Source: Polytrichum commune (lineage: Eukaryota; Streptophyta; Polytrichopsida; Polytrichales; Polytrichaceae). Taken from it: DNA of 64,000 nucleotides. A model generated the notes under the pieces. It worked only from the letters and a program-made list of their open reading frames with translations. It made no database searches and was not told the DNA's origin. Shown one piece after another: positions 23,105 through 35,700 of the stretch (the first letter of the stretch is position 1; every line of letters starts with the position of its first letter). Location: contig OX485803.1 of NCBI GenBank assembly GCA_950295325.1, positions 69,209,554 through 69,273,553 of the forward strand, in the 5' to 3' direction. The translations under genes and the position numbers were made by a program.

Positions 23105-24200
23105 AAGTAAAACCGGGTTTTAATTGATTGAAATGAGAATCATGGATGCCCATTTAAGGGGGAGGGCCTCCGAATGGTGGACCAGGACCTGGATTTCCGG
23201 GTCGTGGGACAAGAGCGGAGGAACCTCCATGAGGCTGGCTCTCGGTTGTTTTTCTCTCTTCTTTGAACATTCACCAGAGCCGGGCGGCGGGGGCAAAGCC
23301 CTGCCGAAAACTTGGATTGCTGGACAGAAACTCTAAGGATTGGGAAGTGCGACGGTGTAGGAGTGCAACCAAAGGACGAGGCAGGCAATGCCCTTCCCTG
23401 CTGGGCAGAAAAGCCAGCAGCTAAACCTAGATGAATTTGAGGGGTGAGTTCTCTGAAAACTTGGATTGCTGGATAGAAACTCTGAGGATTGGGAAGTGCG
23501 ACGGTGTAGGAGTACAGCCGAAGGACGAGGCAGGCAATGCCCTTGCCTGCTGGGCAGAAAGGCCAGCAACTGAATTTAGTTGAATTTAAGAGTTGAGTGC
23601 TCGGACATGAGGCTACTAGTCGCATTGTCAGAGGGCGTGGGATCGGAAAAACTGGGCAAGGTTGTTTCAATGTCAAAGAATCCAGCTGGGTGCAACGAAG
23701 AATCAAAGGGGGGAGGAGCTAGGCGGAAGGCTTCGATCAGATCAGGCCCTCAGAGTTCAAGAAGGCCAGAGTTTTAGCTGGATTGAAGGGAGTTGGGAAT
23801 AAGGGATATGGAGGCGAGTTCAATATGAAGAACCTCCTTCGACAGGAATGCAGAGGAGGTCAACCCGAATCAGGGTCGGAGAGCGCCTAGCTGACCGCAC
23901 TCCAGCTCAAGGTTGCAGGAGGATTGAGGTGGCATCATTCGTTGCCTACCGAAGGTGAGAGGTGAGAACAGGGGAGTTGGCTGGCTGTGGCCGCTCAAAA
24001 CGGGGTAGTAAGGAGCAGGACGGGGCGGCGGTTGGTTTCATGCCCTCAGACCGAACTGATGTGGGATTGGGAGCTGAGGCAGACCGGGTGGTGACGCCAG
24101 GCCAGGGGAGAATGTGACCTGTTGAGATCTCCGAGATTAAAAATTGAGGCTGGCACTGCCTTTGGCATGTGGTACTTGGGTTAGAATAGGGTTAAGGGGG
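23105..24200. other. G/C-rich block, probably part of a retroelement
   Basis: This block is much richer in G and purines than its surroundings. It contains a 149-base direct duplication: GAAAACTTGGATTGCTGGA at 23,306 and again at 23,455, followed by matching GGACGAGGCAGGCAATGCCC blocks. The text GGGGAGAATGTGACCTG at about 24,105-24,121 looks like a polypurine tract joined to a TG-starting LTR end, but I could not find a partner LTR or any gag or pol motif. The 188-codon reverse frame at 23,140-23,706 repeats with the duplication and is not convincing as a gene. Confidence 0.45.
23306..23600. repeat. 149-base direct tandem duplication
   Basis: Units begin at 23,306 and 23,455 and agree closely (GGATTGGGAAGTGCGACGG, then GGAGT-CAGCC or CAACC, AAGGACGAGGCAGGCAATG, CTGCTGGGCAGAAAGGCCAG). 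The differences are scattered base changes. Confidence 0.85.
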
Positions 24201-25137
24201 TTACAAGGGTAGTGTGGATTGCTCATGTGTATGTGGAACAAAGGTATTTTCTTAATGCCAGAAAAATTAAGTGAAATAAAGAGAAAGGTGTTGTGCACCA
24301 ACGTGTCATTGAGGTAATGGGTATTACACCCAGTGTAAGCAACTGGTGAACAGTGAGGAGGGGAGATCCCTCACCCGGACTAGGACGCAATGAAGGGTGG
24401 GGGCGATCCCAGCTCACAGCATGTTGGATCAGGCTGATAGTTTCCAACTTCTTGGCGTCCTTGTTGGCCAAAAGTTGGATGCAAATTTGGTTGTTGTTGC
24501 CACATGCCGCTTTCATGGAAGTCATCCTGTCAACCTTTTTTGCTCCAAATTTACATAAGTGTTTCGCAACTTTTAGTTCCTCCCAAGTCCGAGCTTGAGT
24601 GCTCTACCTGAGCTTGAGCACTTGAGTGCCTTGATTGGGGTTGGATTGGGCTTAGATTGGCTAGAGCTTTGTGATTACCTAGTTGTAGTTACAACTCGCT
24701 AAGGTTAGCTATATTCATCGAACTCCAACCTTGTTACTTCTTTCCGCCCAAATGGTTTTAGGGAGTTCAATCATTTGGTAACATGTAGGCATGACACCAT
24801 TCCTCTAATTTGGGTGAATGCCACCTTGGATTTGAATAAAATCACAAAGCCCATGGCCTTTAAAAGTGGCACCTTGGACCACCCAACAACACTTTTGCAT
24901 GGGTTTGGAAAAACCTAGCATGTGCTCTGCGATGCTTTCATGACAATGTGCGACAATGTGAAGGCATTGTGTCAAGGTGAATTTCTATTCCCATTTGTGT
25001 GTTTGTATCATTTTTCTTTTAGAGTTTACATGTTTGGACATTGATTGGTGAACTAGTAGGGATTCCTGTGGGATAGGGTAGGTGCTGCAACAAGCTTAAT
25101 TGCGGACCTTACCAACCCCTTCCCTACCTCCTCCTTA

Positions 25138-25648
25138 ATGGATGTATTGTGGTTAATGTACCCTCAATATTGGTTGCATCCGCATTGGATTATTTGTTTG
25201 AGGGCCATTTCAAAGTTTAAAAAAATGGCCATGGGTGATGTGTATTCTCCTCCCCCCCTCCTAGATCTAATTTCTTTGAACCACCAATGCAGTATGTTTA
25301 AGGTTACAATGGGGAAAACTCACTTGATGCAATGTTTAACTCATAATGTTGAACCCCTTGATGAAGCTGTGGTGCAGTTTGTTGATGTCCAACATTTTGA
25401 GGAGCTCCTTTCTTGAATGGTACAAGGTTGCAAAGCTCGTTGTTGTGCAAATTCTTGGAGCTATTAAGGATAAGAGAATGTTCTCCACATTGGCATTCTT
25501 GAAGTCCAAACTTTAGAACCGACTATGCGAACACCTCCTTGCATGTGTGCGCAATTATAGTAAAAAATTCTTTGACCTTGAAAATTTCCCGTTCAATGTT
25601 GTCTATGCTAAATGGCATGCCGATAAAAGGTGCCGACCGGATTCCTAG
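25138..25648 (+). pseudogene. Decayed hAT-type transposase, C-terminal part
   Basis: Two frames joined by a frameshift near 25,380-25,420 give a transposase-like C-terminus. The first frame includes VLWLMYPQYWL. The second includes EWYKVAKLVVVQILGAIKD, then RMFSTLAFLKSKL, a stop (TAG at 25,514), and NRLCEHLLACVRNY followed by FFDLENFPF, before another stop (25,646). The order, with an FSTL-F-KSK-RNRL-HL-CVR core, is what I know from plant hAT-family proteins (the C-terminal dimerisation region). It has at least one frameshift and two stops, so it is inactive. No terminal repeats were located. Family assignment is from motif memory and moderately sure. Confidence 0.5.
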
Positions 25649-26619
25649 GTTTTCTATGATGTGCAAGGTTCAATTCCTTCAATTTGTAGTGTCTAGTTGG
25701 CAATGTAGGCTCATGTGTGCCATTTTTTTCCAATCCAAGTGGCATTACGGCTACCAAAAAAATCCATTCTTGATGATGAATCCAAAGGGCTCAATGATGT
25801 TGGGCCTTCGTTTAGTTGCACCTCCAAGGGTTTATACATATATATAACATGTGTGTGTGTGTGTGTGTTGCATGTTTGAGTTCATTTGTTGATTTGGCCC
25901 AAGGTTTATGGTCTGCACCATATTTTGCTTGATTGGTTAATGTTGCAAGTTTCATGTGTGCCATTTAGTTGCTTGTTTGATGTTGAAACTTGGGTGCCTT
26001 TGCTGGACTTGAACTTGTGTGTGGACTCATTGTTGCCTTCCCTTGCTTGTAAGTGGTGATAGATTGTGGTGTTGGGTGTTGGTTGTCTTAATCTTGTAAC
26101 TTGTATTGTGGCACTTGCATGGGCATTGGGCATTGTGTAGTATTACAAAGTCTATGACAAGGTTATGCAAGGCATGTAGTGTGTTGTTGGCTTCTTGTTA
26201 AAGTTGGAAGTTTGAAATGTCATGTTAGATTTTGAACTTAAAAGTTCAGAGTCAATGTGCATTGTGCGTCGTGGAGGTGCAATTCAACGATTGTTGCAAT
26301 AAAGTCCTAGCTTGAGACAAATTTCTCCAATTATTGCCATCTTGAGGACACTCTAGGATATTCTAAACTACATTTTAGCCATATTGTGACACTTGTAATT
26401 GCTAAGAAGCCAATAAAATCACATTATTATTTTCCAAGGGGCCAATACTTCTCTACACTCTTTTGTGTTCCTTGCCACATTTTATGTGCAATAAAAAATC
26501 CATTGTAGCCAAGTTCCAATAAATCTAAGCACATATTCATCAAATGAAACTACATGTATATTATATGTAAAGACAACCCTCCAACTATTTTGCCCGCTCA
26601 AGGGCCACCCATGTGATAC

Positions 26620-27203
26620 TAAAAAAAAAAAACTTAGAGGCATTACTCTTTGGGCCATTTGGATTGAGAGGAATGACAAAGTGTTTAACCACGAACAATG
26701 ACATGAAACGCGTGTCAAGCACCACATTTGGGACGAACTCATCTTGTACGCCAAGACGGCTTGGGAACGGGTCCTTAAATACATCAAGATTAGTGCCTTC
26801 TCGGCTATGGGGTCACTTCAAGGTTTTGACAAAACTTGGGGGCCTAGAAACGTTCTTTGTAGAAGGCACAACCTCCACATTGAGTGGAATTGGAAGAAAT
26901 GTAATTATCTTAGGTAGGGGAGTGTTAGTTCTAGGTAGGTGAATGGCCCCTTGTGGGCTTTTGGTGGCTTGGGGGTTGTCCTTGGCCGGTGGGGTGGGGG
27001 TGGTCCTTGGCTTGGTGGCTCGGTGGGTTGTCCGCGGTGGTTTCTTGTGCAGGTTGTTGTCTCGGTCGTGGCGGTGTTCTTGCGCCTGAGGGGCCCCGCC
27101 CCCCCCCTCGGTGTGGGCGTGGGGGTGTCCTTTTTCTTGGTTTATTCATTTTGGCGTTGGCGGTTGGCCTTCTGTCTCAAAAAAAAAAAAATACTAAAAA
27201 AAA
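26620..27203 (+). mobile_element. LINE retrotransposon 3' end with the tail of ORF2
   Basis: In the frame starting at 26,648 the sequence reads LWAIWIERNDKVFNHEQ, a signature of the C-terminal end of plant LINE ORF2, then an in-frame stop at 26,699, then HETRVKHHIWDEL and more, ending at a TAG near 26,916. A 3' untranslated part follows with repeated GGTTGTCCTTGG-like words and ends in A-rich sequence from about 27,179. A matching 3' part lies in reverse orientation at 20,228-20,490. The copy is 5'-truncated and broken. The two overlapping open frames of 85 and 93 codons lie in the untranslated part and are not genes. Confidence 0.75.
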
Positions 27204-30200
27204 CTTATGAAAATGGTTGATGACAAGGTAAACATGATTTCAAGGACAAGAAAATTCCTTCCTATTCATTTGCTATGATTGGTTGGCTAGGGTGTCGGAT
27301 ATAGGACAACTTGGTGAGGGCATTTAAAGCCAAGCTAGCGTGTAAGTAGCTCACTAGGTGTCGGTTGCAAGACACATGATGAGTGTGTAAAGATAAACTT
27401 AGATCTTTTTAAAATTCATAACTAATATAAAAATGAAAAATGAAAAAAAAATCTAAGGTAGATTTTTTTTCACTTCCTCTACATGGAAAAATAAAAATAA
27501 AAAATCATGCCAAACTCCAATGCACATAAACTAATAAAATCGCTCAACATGTAGATGACGAAAATAGGGTAGCATGTCTTATCCCATGCAAACAACCTAA
27601 AGTACACATCTAGTTTTGAATGATGAACTTCATGAGCTAGATTCAATGGTTGGGTACCTTCCTTAGACTTCAAATTTTATTTAAAATCTAAATGGTTGGG
27701 TTTGCATGCTAGGTGTGTCTTCTCTAGAGGACTCTGAGATATTCTTCAGTTGTCCACAAGGACCCCTATAATACATAAACCTAAACCTCCAAAATAGTCA
27801 CTAAATATGTCAGGTCATCGATCTCCAAGATTGATGGCTCCAACAACGAGGAAACCATGCAACATGGTTATTTTGAATAACCTCGCTCAGACATCCCAAC
27901 CCTCAAGAATCACCAGGTCCAATGCACGTCTCAGATGTTATTAATCATGAATTGTGTGTACTATCGTGGCAGTTCCGCTGCGTCAAGGTCAGGAACTCAT
28001 GATCCCAACAAGCAATCTCTGGTCCCAGCATTGATGAGCATTGATGATCTCTTTACTCAAGGTGAGTGCTTGCGTGAGGTTAAGGTTTGCAGTCCATGCC
28101 ATTTAATTCCAAGTGAAGTTGAGTGATTGTGTCTGGATATTGCTGTATGACTCATGCCACATTGGTGCAGTCATGCAGACACAACGTGATGAAGGTCCTC
28201 CAGCTAGGAGGTCAGTCAGTCAGTCATATATATATATATATATATAAACACACACACAGAGAGTACATGATGTGATCCACAAACTCACGGAAGTGGGTGT
28301 GCCTGCTTGTGTTTCTTCTGCTGCGAAATCCACGTCATGGAAAAGCAAGTTGAAAGAGCATATCAAAAGACACAAGATAGACATAACATTGCTCATAAGC
28401 TTCATGCTCGGCTTACCCTTTTCCTTTCTGGATGAAAGAGATTTCATGTTCCATGGGGACCTTGTCATGGCCCTGAGACTTGGGCCATGTTTTTTGATGA
28501 GAATCACAACTTGAATGACAACCCTTGGCCTTATTTTTATCTTGTCTAGGATGAGGGAGCAACATGCTTAGTAGTGTTATGGAACTTTGTTAGCAATCCC
28601 GTTGGGGCCACAACAATTCCAGAATCTCATGTGATTACAATACGTAATTGGTACATTCTAGTACACCTTGTGATAGATTCCACACGATTATGAGTTCAAA
28701 ATCATCAATGCAGACATATAAAGAAAACCAAATCAATGTGTATCATAATAAAATTAGTGCCAATATACAGATGGAAGTTGTCAATATAATTATAGAATTG
28801 ACCACAACCCCAATTGGCCTCATCCAAAGGTTGGATTGCTTTATCAAATTATATATTTATTGATTTTCAAAATTGCATTGAGATTTTCATGTAATATATT
28901 AAAATTAAATGATTCTAATTTTTTTCAACTTGGCCTCTACTCCACTATCTCATATAATATGTGGATAATAACCCTCGTATTATAAATGCACAATGAGCTC
29001 CAGAACTTTGTTAATGTATTGAGGACCCCCTGCATATATTACAAGAGTTGCAATAGAATGGACAAGGATGCTATAGCAATTCAAAGAGGAAATATAGGGG
29101 TAGTCCCATGGACCCTTGCTCTCTTTTTGGAACACAAGAGTCGCATGACCACCTGGTTCGCTTTTCTATCAAGTTAAGAGAAGATTTCATAGCCATAAAT
29201 CGGGCTAACCACCACTCCATTTGGTTTTGGGTACCTCTCCACTATCATCCACTGGCAGTAGTTTAGAGTTATCTTGGATCGCATGGATCAATACTTGTGC
29301 CCCCTCACATACTTTACATGTAAAGTCCCATCAGATACGTAGTATCAATCTCTGTGAGCTCTGTAATTGGTGATGAGGTTGCAAAATTCCAAAGCTCACA
29401 GCTTAACTGTTCTACAAGAAATGCGTAAGGACCTCACAGGTTCCTCAAGAATGAGAAAACTTCTTGTGAATTCAACAAAGCTTCAGATTCCAGCTAAAAA
29501 TTCTTGCAACGTACTCAGCTCTACAGAAGTCCCACATCTTTGTACCCAAAAAGATCTAAAACAACGCCACAAATTCCTCAGAATACCTGTCATCTGAAAC
29601 GGGAAGTTCCATTCAACAATACGTGGTGCATTTATGATGTAATCAAATGCAAGGACTCAAGGTTGGTAATCCTATACATGAAATATGGAAGTATTGTCTG
29701 ACTGCTCACATTTACATGTGAATCTCCTACTGCTCTTATGCTTATGTTCAATAACATTCTTGTGACGCCCAATCAAGGTTACTTCATTTTTTTTGAACCA
29801 CGAGCTCGCCAATGCTTGAAAGTCGAACATGATGTCGTGTGCATTCTGTACTTGTGGGTAAGTATTAATTTAATTAAGTCAAATGTACATATTTGAGAAT
29901 GTTGTGTGCGATAGTTGTAACTATGATCCACCTCCAGCTCATATATCCTTGTCCCACCTTTAGAATCCTGACTTCAAATAATTCATTTAGGAATGATTCC
30001 CACAATTCTGGGGTAATGTAAATGTGCAGAGGCTCGAGCTTCTCAACTTGAATTCTATGAATGATTGATCTCTAACGCGGTGATCATATGGCTACAGTCA
30101 AATTTCTACATTTTCGTGTTGAATGATAGGTGACACTCTTGTAACCACTTGATGGCTCTCTTAGTGCCACTAATTGACTACACGGGAATCCGATTCTGGA

Positions 30201-32560
30201 CTGAAGGGAAGTTGATTTCACGGAGATTTTCTTTGTTCAACCTAGCCAATAATAAAAACAATCCCTTGAATATTGGGATAATTGAAGGGTGATCCCTGGC
30301 CAATTATGCAACCTATTGATTGGTCCCTAGAGATCTGGACAATGTCACACAATGGTCTTTACTACGTGAAATTGAGGGTGATGTATTTCTTCATTCTTCT
30401 CACGAGTGAGGCCTTGGCTGTCAGTTATCCTTCTATATACACTTTTGAATGTGAATGCTGTAGATAGTAATACCAAAAAAAAAAAAAAAAAATCTTTTAC
30501 ATGCACATTGCATATTCATTTTAGGTTACACAGATCTTGGAAGAGAGAGAAAATTTCTGTTACTGCAAATTCTGTTTACAAGGTTAAGCGTTCTGGACGA
30601 AAAGTTTGAAGCCAACGTACAACGTCATTTCTCAACGTTCCTCAACGTAGAGTTCATGGATTGATGGTGCACAATCACTTAAAGAGTGCCAGATTAACCG
30701 GTTGTTAAGGTTATCTGTCACTCCAAAATGAAGATTTCTGAGGCTTACGCTTTTTACGATAGGAAGGAAAGTGAATAATATCAAAATCTTAGTGGTGAGC
30801 TGAAACGCAATGAAGTTCATGATTTCTGACATTGGTTTAATGTGAAGGCACAAAGCGGAAATTGATTAGTGATTGTGGACAGTGCGTTCATGCAAGCTGT
30901 TGCAATAATTTGGTCCTTAGGAAAACATCACAATTGCCCACACTTGTACAAAGGCACACCTTTTGTTCAATCAAGGGCACTAATTATTTAATTAAGCCTT
31001 ACCACCTTCAGTAAGACATCTTCTGCCCACAAATCAACCTTACCACCTTCATCAAGCTTTCAAGGCATATTTGTTTCCAAGCTGCCTGTCACCATTGATA
31101 GTCATTCGTACATTGCACTCATAGTTGACATTCATATGCGTGATTGGATTTGTGAGAATTTGGCTGTCCAACTCAACTCGAGACCTGCACAAAGCAGATT
31201 GTGAGCATTAGTGTGAGTTCCCTTAAGAGTTTTCGTTTGCAACATAAAGGTGGAAATAAATACAACCCTCACTACTTGGAACATCCACAGTAATGCTACA
31301 CACGAACCTCCCTCAAAGTACATGTCTGATCCAAATTTTAGGTTTTCCATGTTGAATTCCAATTGAGAAAATGACCTGGACTGTTGATTTTGTTAAGCGT
31401 GTCCAGTAAGAGAATTGAAAAATGAACCCTGAGATAGCTTCCTTGCAAAACGAGTAACCTGAGTTTGAATCATACGCAATTTTTGTCAATATGCGCTACG
31501 TACCCCTTCTATACATCCATACCACCAGAACAAGAGTGCTTGGAAGTCCAGAAAACAATTTCTACAATTCTACTAAATAACAGTAATACCACACAAATGA
31601 AACCATAGCATTATCGATCCATAACTCCTGAAATGCAAGCACTTATCTAGCAAGTATATTCCTGCTTCGTGAGAGACTTTCAGGATGATAAGGCTCACGA
31701 GGGGATCCACTGGCCACTGCTATGAAAGAATTGGGCATACATGACGTTGTGCAGAAAACATTGACGGATAAATACACTCGCAAACAACTCTAGAGAAGAT
31801 TTAATTGAAGAATTTAGTAAAGTACCACTTCGTTGAAGCAATCGAAGAATTTGAATTCTAGAATCTAAAGCTCATAACATGTGTGCCCCAATCAAAGTGC
31901 AAGAATCCCAGGTTAACGAACTAGGAAAATCAAAGAGGATTGCATAACAAAGTGTTCAATTAAAATTCAATACCCTTCAAGATCTAGAACTTACTGTAAA
32001 CTTGATCAAATACTCTACCGAGCGACTTTCTCGTAACTAATCTATTGGTCATATATTTTTTCAAAAGAATTGAAGTACTTCCGGAGAATCTCGTCCGGGT
32101 TGGAAACAAAAATGCTTTCTCTTCCTTCAACCGTTTCCAAAGCTTCCGAAGGCAGCATTCTACTGTTGGATTCGAAGAGTCTGAGGTAGCTCAAACTGAA
32201 AGGTCTCAAGTGACCTTAAGAATTCTAAATGTGTAGATGAACAACCAAGTGATTGGTGTTTAGTATCTTTACCCGAACCGTCAAGAGACTATAAATGTAA
32301 TTTATATATCCACAAAGAGGCTCAGGGTTAGAGGAAGATCATTAACTTATGTGACTTCCTCCTCTACGGTTGCGTGGAGAGCCTTTCTGAAACTTCCTTG
32401 TCTATCTCAATTCTCTTATCTATCTCAATTTCTAACATCCACTTGGAATAGAAATTCTCAAAGTCCATGCATGGCACAAGCTAACCTTATGCAAGCATAA
32501 ATATATTCAACTGTACATTATGGGGACATGATAGCCAACACAACTCCATCGATTTGCGGT
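27204..32560. other. Intergenic DNA without a supported gene
   Basis: The stretch includes a TA repeat at about 28,226-28,248 followed by CA, and an A run at about 30,476-30,491. Open frames at 27,935, 28,272, 28,986, 29,367 and 32,045 have somewhat protein-like composition but no motif that I recognise and no partner exons. They could be decayed transposon coding sequence. Confidence 0.45.
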
Positions 32561-32580
32561 AATAACCTCTGCAAAGACTT

Positions 32581-32787
32581 GTGGCTGAGTTGGTGAAGTG
32601 TACGATGCTTCCCACAATGGTTGACTGGATTGAAACACGTAATGTTGCATCATGGTCGTGCACCGTCTTATCGGGATTCGATCGTTCTCCCTCTCACCAG
32701 GCAATCCAGCTCCTCAACTTAAAATGTTTTGATCGGGTGAACAATGTAAATCTATTATGGTGGACTATGTATCATGCATTTGGTTGA
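32581..32787 (+). pseudogene. Possible PPR-repeat relic
   Basis: The frame starting at 32,581 contains ETRNVASWSCTVLSGF then DRSPSHQAIQLL. This follows the plant pentatricopeptide pattern RNV-SW--M-SGF---G---A--LF, with a plausible preceding helix (AELVKC). Only about one repeat is visible, the frame is 68 codons, and no neighbouring repeats were found on either side. It is either a small decayed fragment or a chance match; my confidence is low. Confidence 0.3.
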
Positions 32788-35700
32788 AATCAATATTATC
32801 CCTTTACTTTAAACACGGCTCCTTTCTCACATTATTGATGACACTGACAACAAATTATGCGGAGACAAAACAGAGGCTGTCAACAATTTCTTTGAAACAT
32901 CACACATTCTGAGGTCACACCAGATTTGGAGCTCCTGATTGCAAAAGTTGTAATGGTTAGGGTGTTTTGAAACTGTCAACGAGTCGGGTCCAATGAGCCT
33001 CGTCTTGCATTGGGCTTCCCTTGTTTGCAAATTTCATTTTTGATCAATTTGTCCATGATGTGTGGATAGTGACATTCAAAATGTCATATTATTATTCGCT
33101 TATACTATATACTCTCAAACCAATGTGCATGGTGACAAAAAAATACCAAATTAAACACCATGGAAAAAATAAAATTTAATGGATATATTGAAAATCACAC
33201 AAATGAGGTATCCTTGAAAAAATAGAGTCTGAACTCAAACATATAACATTGCATTAGGTCCTATCTCAAACAAACCATCATAACATATTGTTATGAAGTT
33301 ATTATCTTCTTTTTTTCGGGATGGTCAAGATCCGTTTGGCCAAACACATAACTGATAGGATGTAGCTATAATATGAGAATGATGTTTTGTCTTGTATATG
33401 GATAACAACCGTGAAAACAAAATAAGCCTCCTCCCTTGTGAATTTTAGAAAAGCCTCCACAAAATTGTGCATCATTCCCTAATGTTTTTTATTGGATAGC
33501 CTTCATCAAATCTATCATTGTTGAGTTTTTTCAGTAGGAACCTAGACTATGAAATTGTTCAAGTGTGAGAAAAATTTGAAGAGAAGATTGCACGGATCAC
33601 CTACAACCTCATTTAAGGCACTCGAGACACCACCAAATTTAAAGTACCATTAAAAAATAACTACTTATGTATGGCATCGTCCAAAGGGGGACAAGTTTCT
33701 CATGAAAAGATGAAGTGGCTAAATACATTTGTCTCACATTATCTGTGAAAAACCTTGATTAACTCCCTACAATTTTTTATTTTTTTTTCGATGAATTTGG
33801 CCATAACAATATAGTGTCCATAATATATCTCTTTGGTAAGATTGAGATAAGAATCCTCCTTCATACTAGAAGAGCCACCGTTGTGTTTAAAAAACATTGT
33901 CACCTATAAAATGTGGGTAGTTAGAAATCAAATCATACAAAAAATGTAAAGGCAAAGGCTCAATTTTATGTGCTTGCAGCTGAAGGGCTTCAAGTTTTGT
34001 GCAACTGTCCATGATTGGTTCCTTGCAATATGCGAATTTTGTATAAGGTAAGAGGAGTTGTTTGTAGCATGTTTTATTGTAGCTTAAGGTATTTCATCAC
34101 AACAATACACATATCTACTTGCTTAATAATTATTAAGGTTCCAATGAATTGCTTGATGTGAAGGTATGGCTACATTTGACAATGTGATTAGGTTGATATC
34201 AATTTCTTAGCTCTTGGTTGTCATTGTCATTGCAAGCAATTGGTATCATTTTCTTGTCTTGGGTTTCTTTATCATTTCAGGCAGATTATCTGAATGTCAT
34301 CGCAGTAGGGTGTTATCATTTTTCTATTTGTATTGAGCTGAATGACATTACAACAACTTGTTTCTTTCTCATTGCAATCATTTGGTTTGAATATTATTGC
34401 AAGCTTGTTTACATTGTGACCAAGGTTTAGTTTGCATCAAGGATGAGTTTGTAAACGTTCCATAATTGTCACAAGAGCCCATTAACATTGAACAAAGGCA
34501 TTGCATTTAAATTGAAAAGTGACATTGCATTGAATTTCACCGTTGACATTGCATTGGACTTGAAACTCTGCATTGATATTGCACTTTGCAATTAACATTA
34601 ATTTGCAATGAAAAAAAATTTGGCAACCTAAAAATTATAACAATATTGTTCACATTACATTACCATTGAATAACATTTCTATAACAATTATTGACATTGC
34701 ATAAACATGATAGCCAACACCCCTTATAGTTACATGTCATTACAAACAACCTTGTTTAATATTGCAATCATAAACAACCAACATGAAGACAACAATTATG
34801 AACAAGCTAGTTGAATATGGCAACCAATGGACAACCAAGTGTACTTCATTGCAATTCCAAACAATCAGGTTGAATTGTTTGAGTTCAAGATTTATGGTAC
34901 CAAAAGTGAGTTTCTTTCAACATTATTTGAATCTATTCATAAATCAATGGTATTGAACCTATAGTGAGTTTCGTTGCCAATAGGTAAACATTTTTTGAAT
35001 CCAAATTAGAATACATCAAAGAGTATCAAACCATTTACAATACTAATTACATTAAAAACCAACTTGTTACATTTTGTCTACACACATTGAACTTAGTATA
35101 TGCTTTACTAGATGTCAAACTTGAAAGCTTCTATTATGCTAACCCTAATCACGTAGTTATCACCTATACACAAAAAGTTATGGTTAACAAGAATTTGACC
35201 ATTTTCGGTCCCAATTGTGTTGTACAAGGTTGCCATGCAGGTTATGATAAGTATTGGGGAAATGTTAAATCGACCACACACTAGTTAAAGTGACCACAGT
35301 CAATATGTAAGGTGTCGACTAGGCTTTGACTTGTCATCCAAGTTGGCTAAGTTTATTAATTATAACACATTTTTGCTCCTCTTCATGTGTGTGATGAAAA
35401 ATAAAATTTTGATAGGTCTTGTGACTGCGCGACGTGTCTTTGTGGTCGTTTTAACAATTCCCTCAATATTAGTGTCTTGCATATGTGAACCTTATGGAGG
35501 GACACCAATATCCCAAATAAAACGAAGCCTCCTTAATGATTAAGTTCGTGGTTTTTAGTAATTGAAAATTAAAACCAACTTCGAACATCAGAGTGTGTAC
35601 ATGAAGTTGAGATAAGCTCAACGCCACTTTGATCACCTTCAACTGACCATTTTTGCCGTTGACACATGCATTATGCAAGAACTAGTACTTTATTGGACAC

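Noticed and set aside
23140-23706. 188-codon reverse open frame
   Set aside because: It runs through the 149-base duplication, has low-complexity composition and no recognisable motif; its length comes from G/C-rich, stop-poor DNA.
24223-24598. Overlapping open frames of 100 (reverse) and 81 (forward) codons
   Set aside because: The reverse frame contains a somewhat protein-like part (NNNQICIQLLANKDAKKLE), but I could not assign a family or find partner exons, so no feature is claimed.
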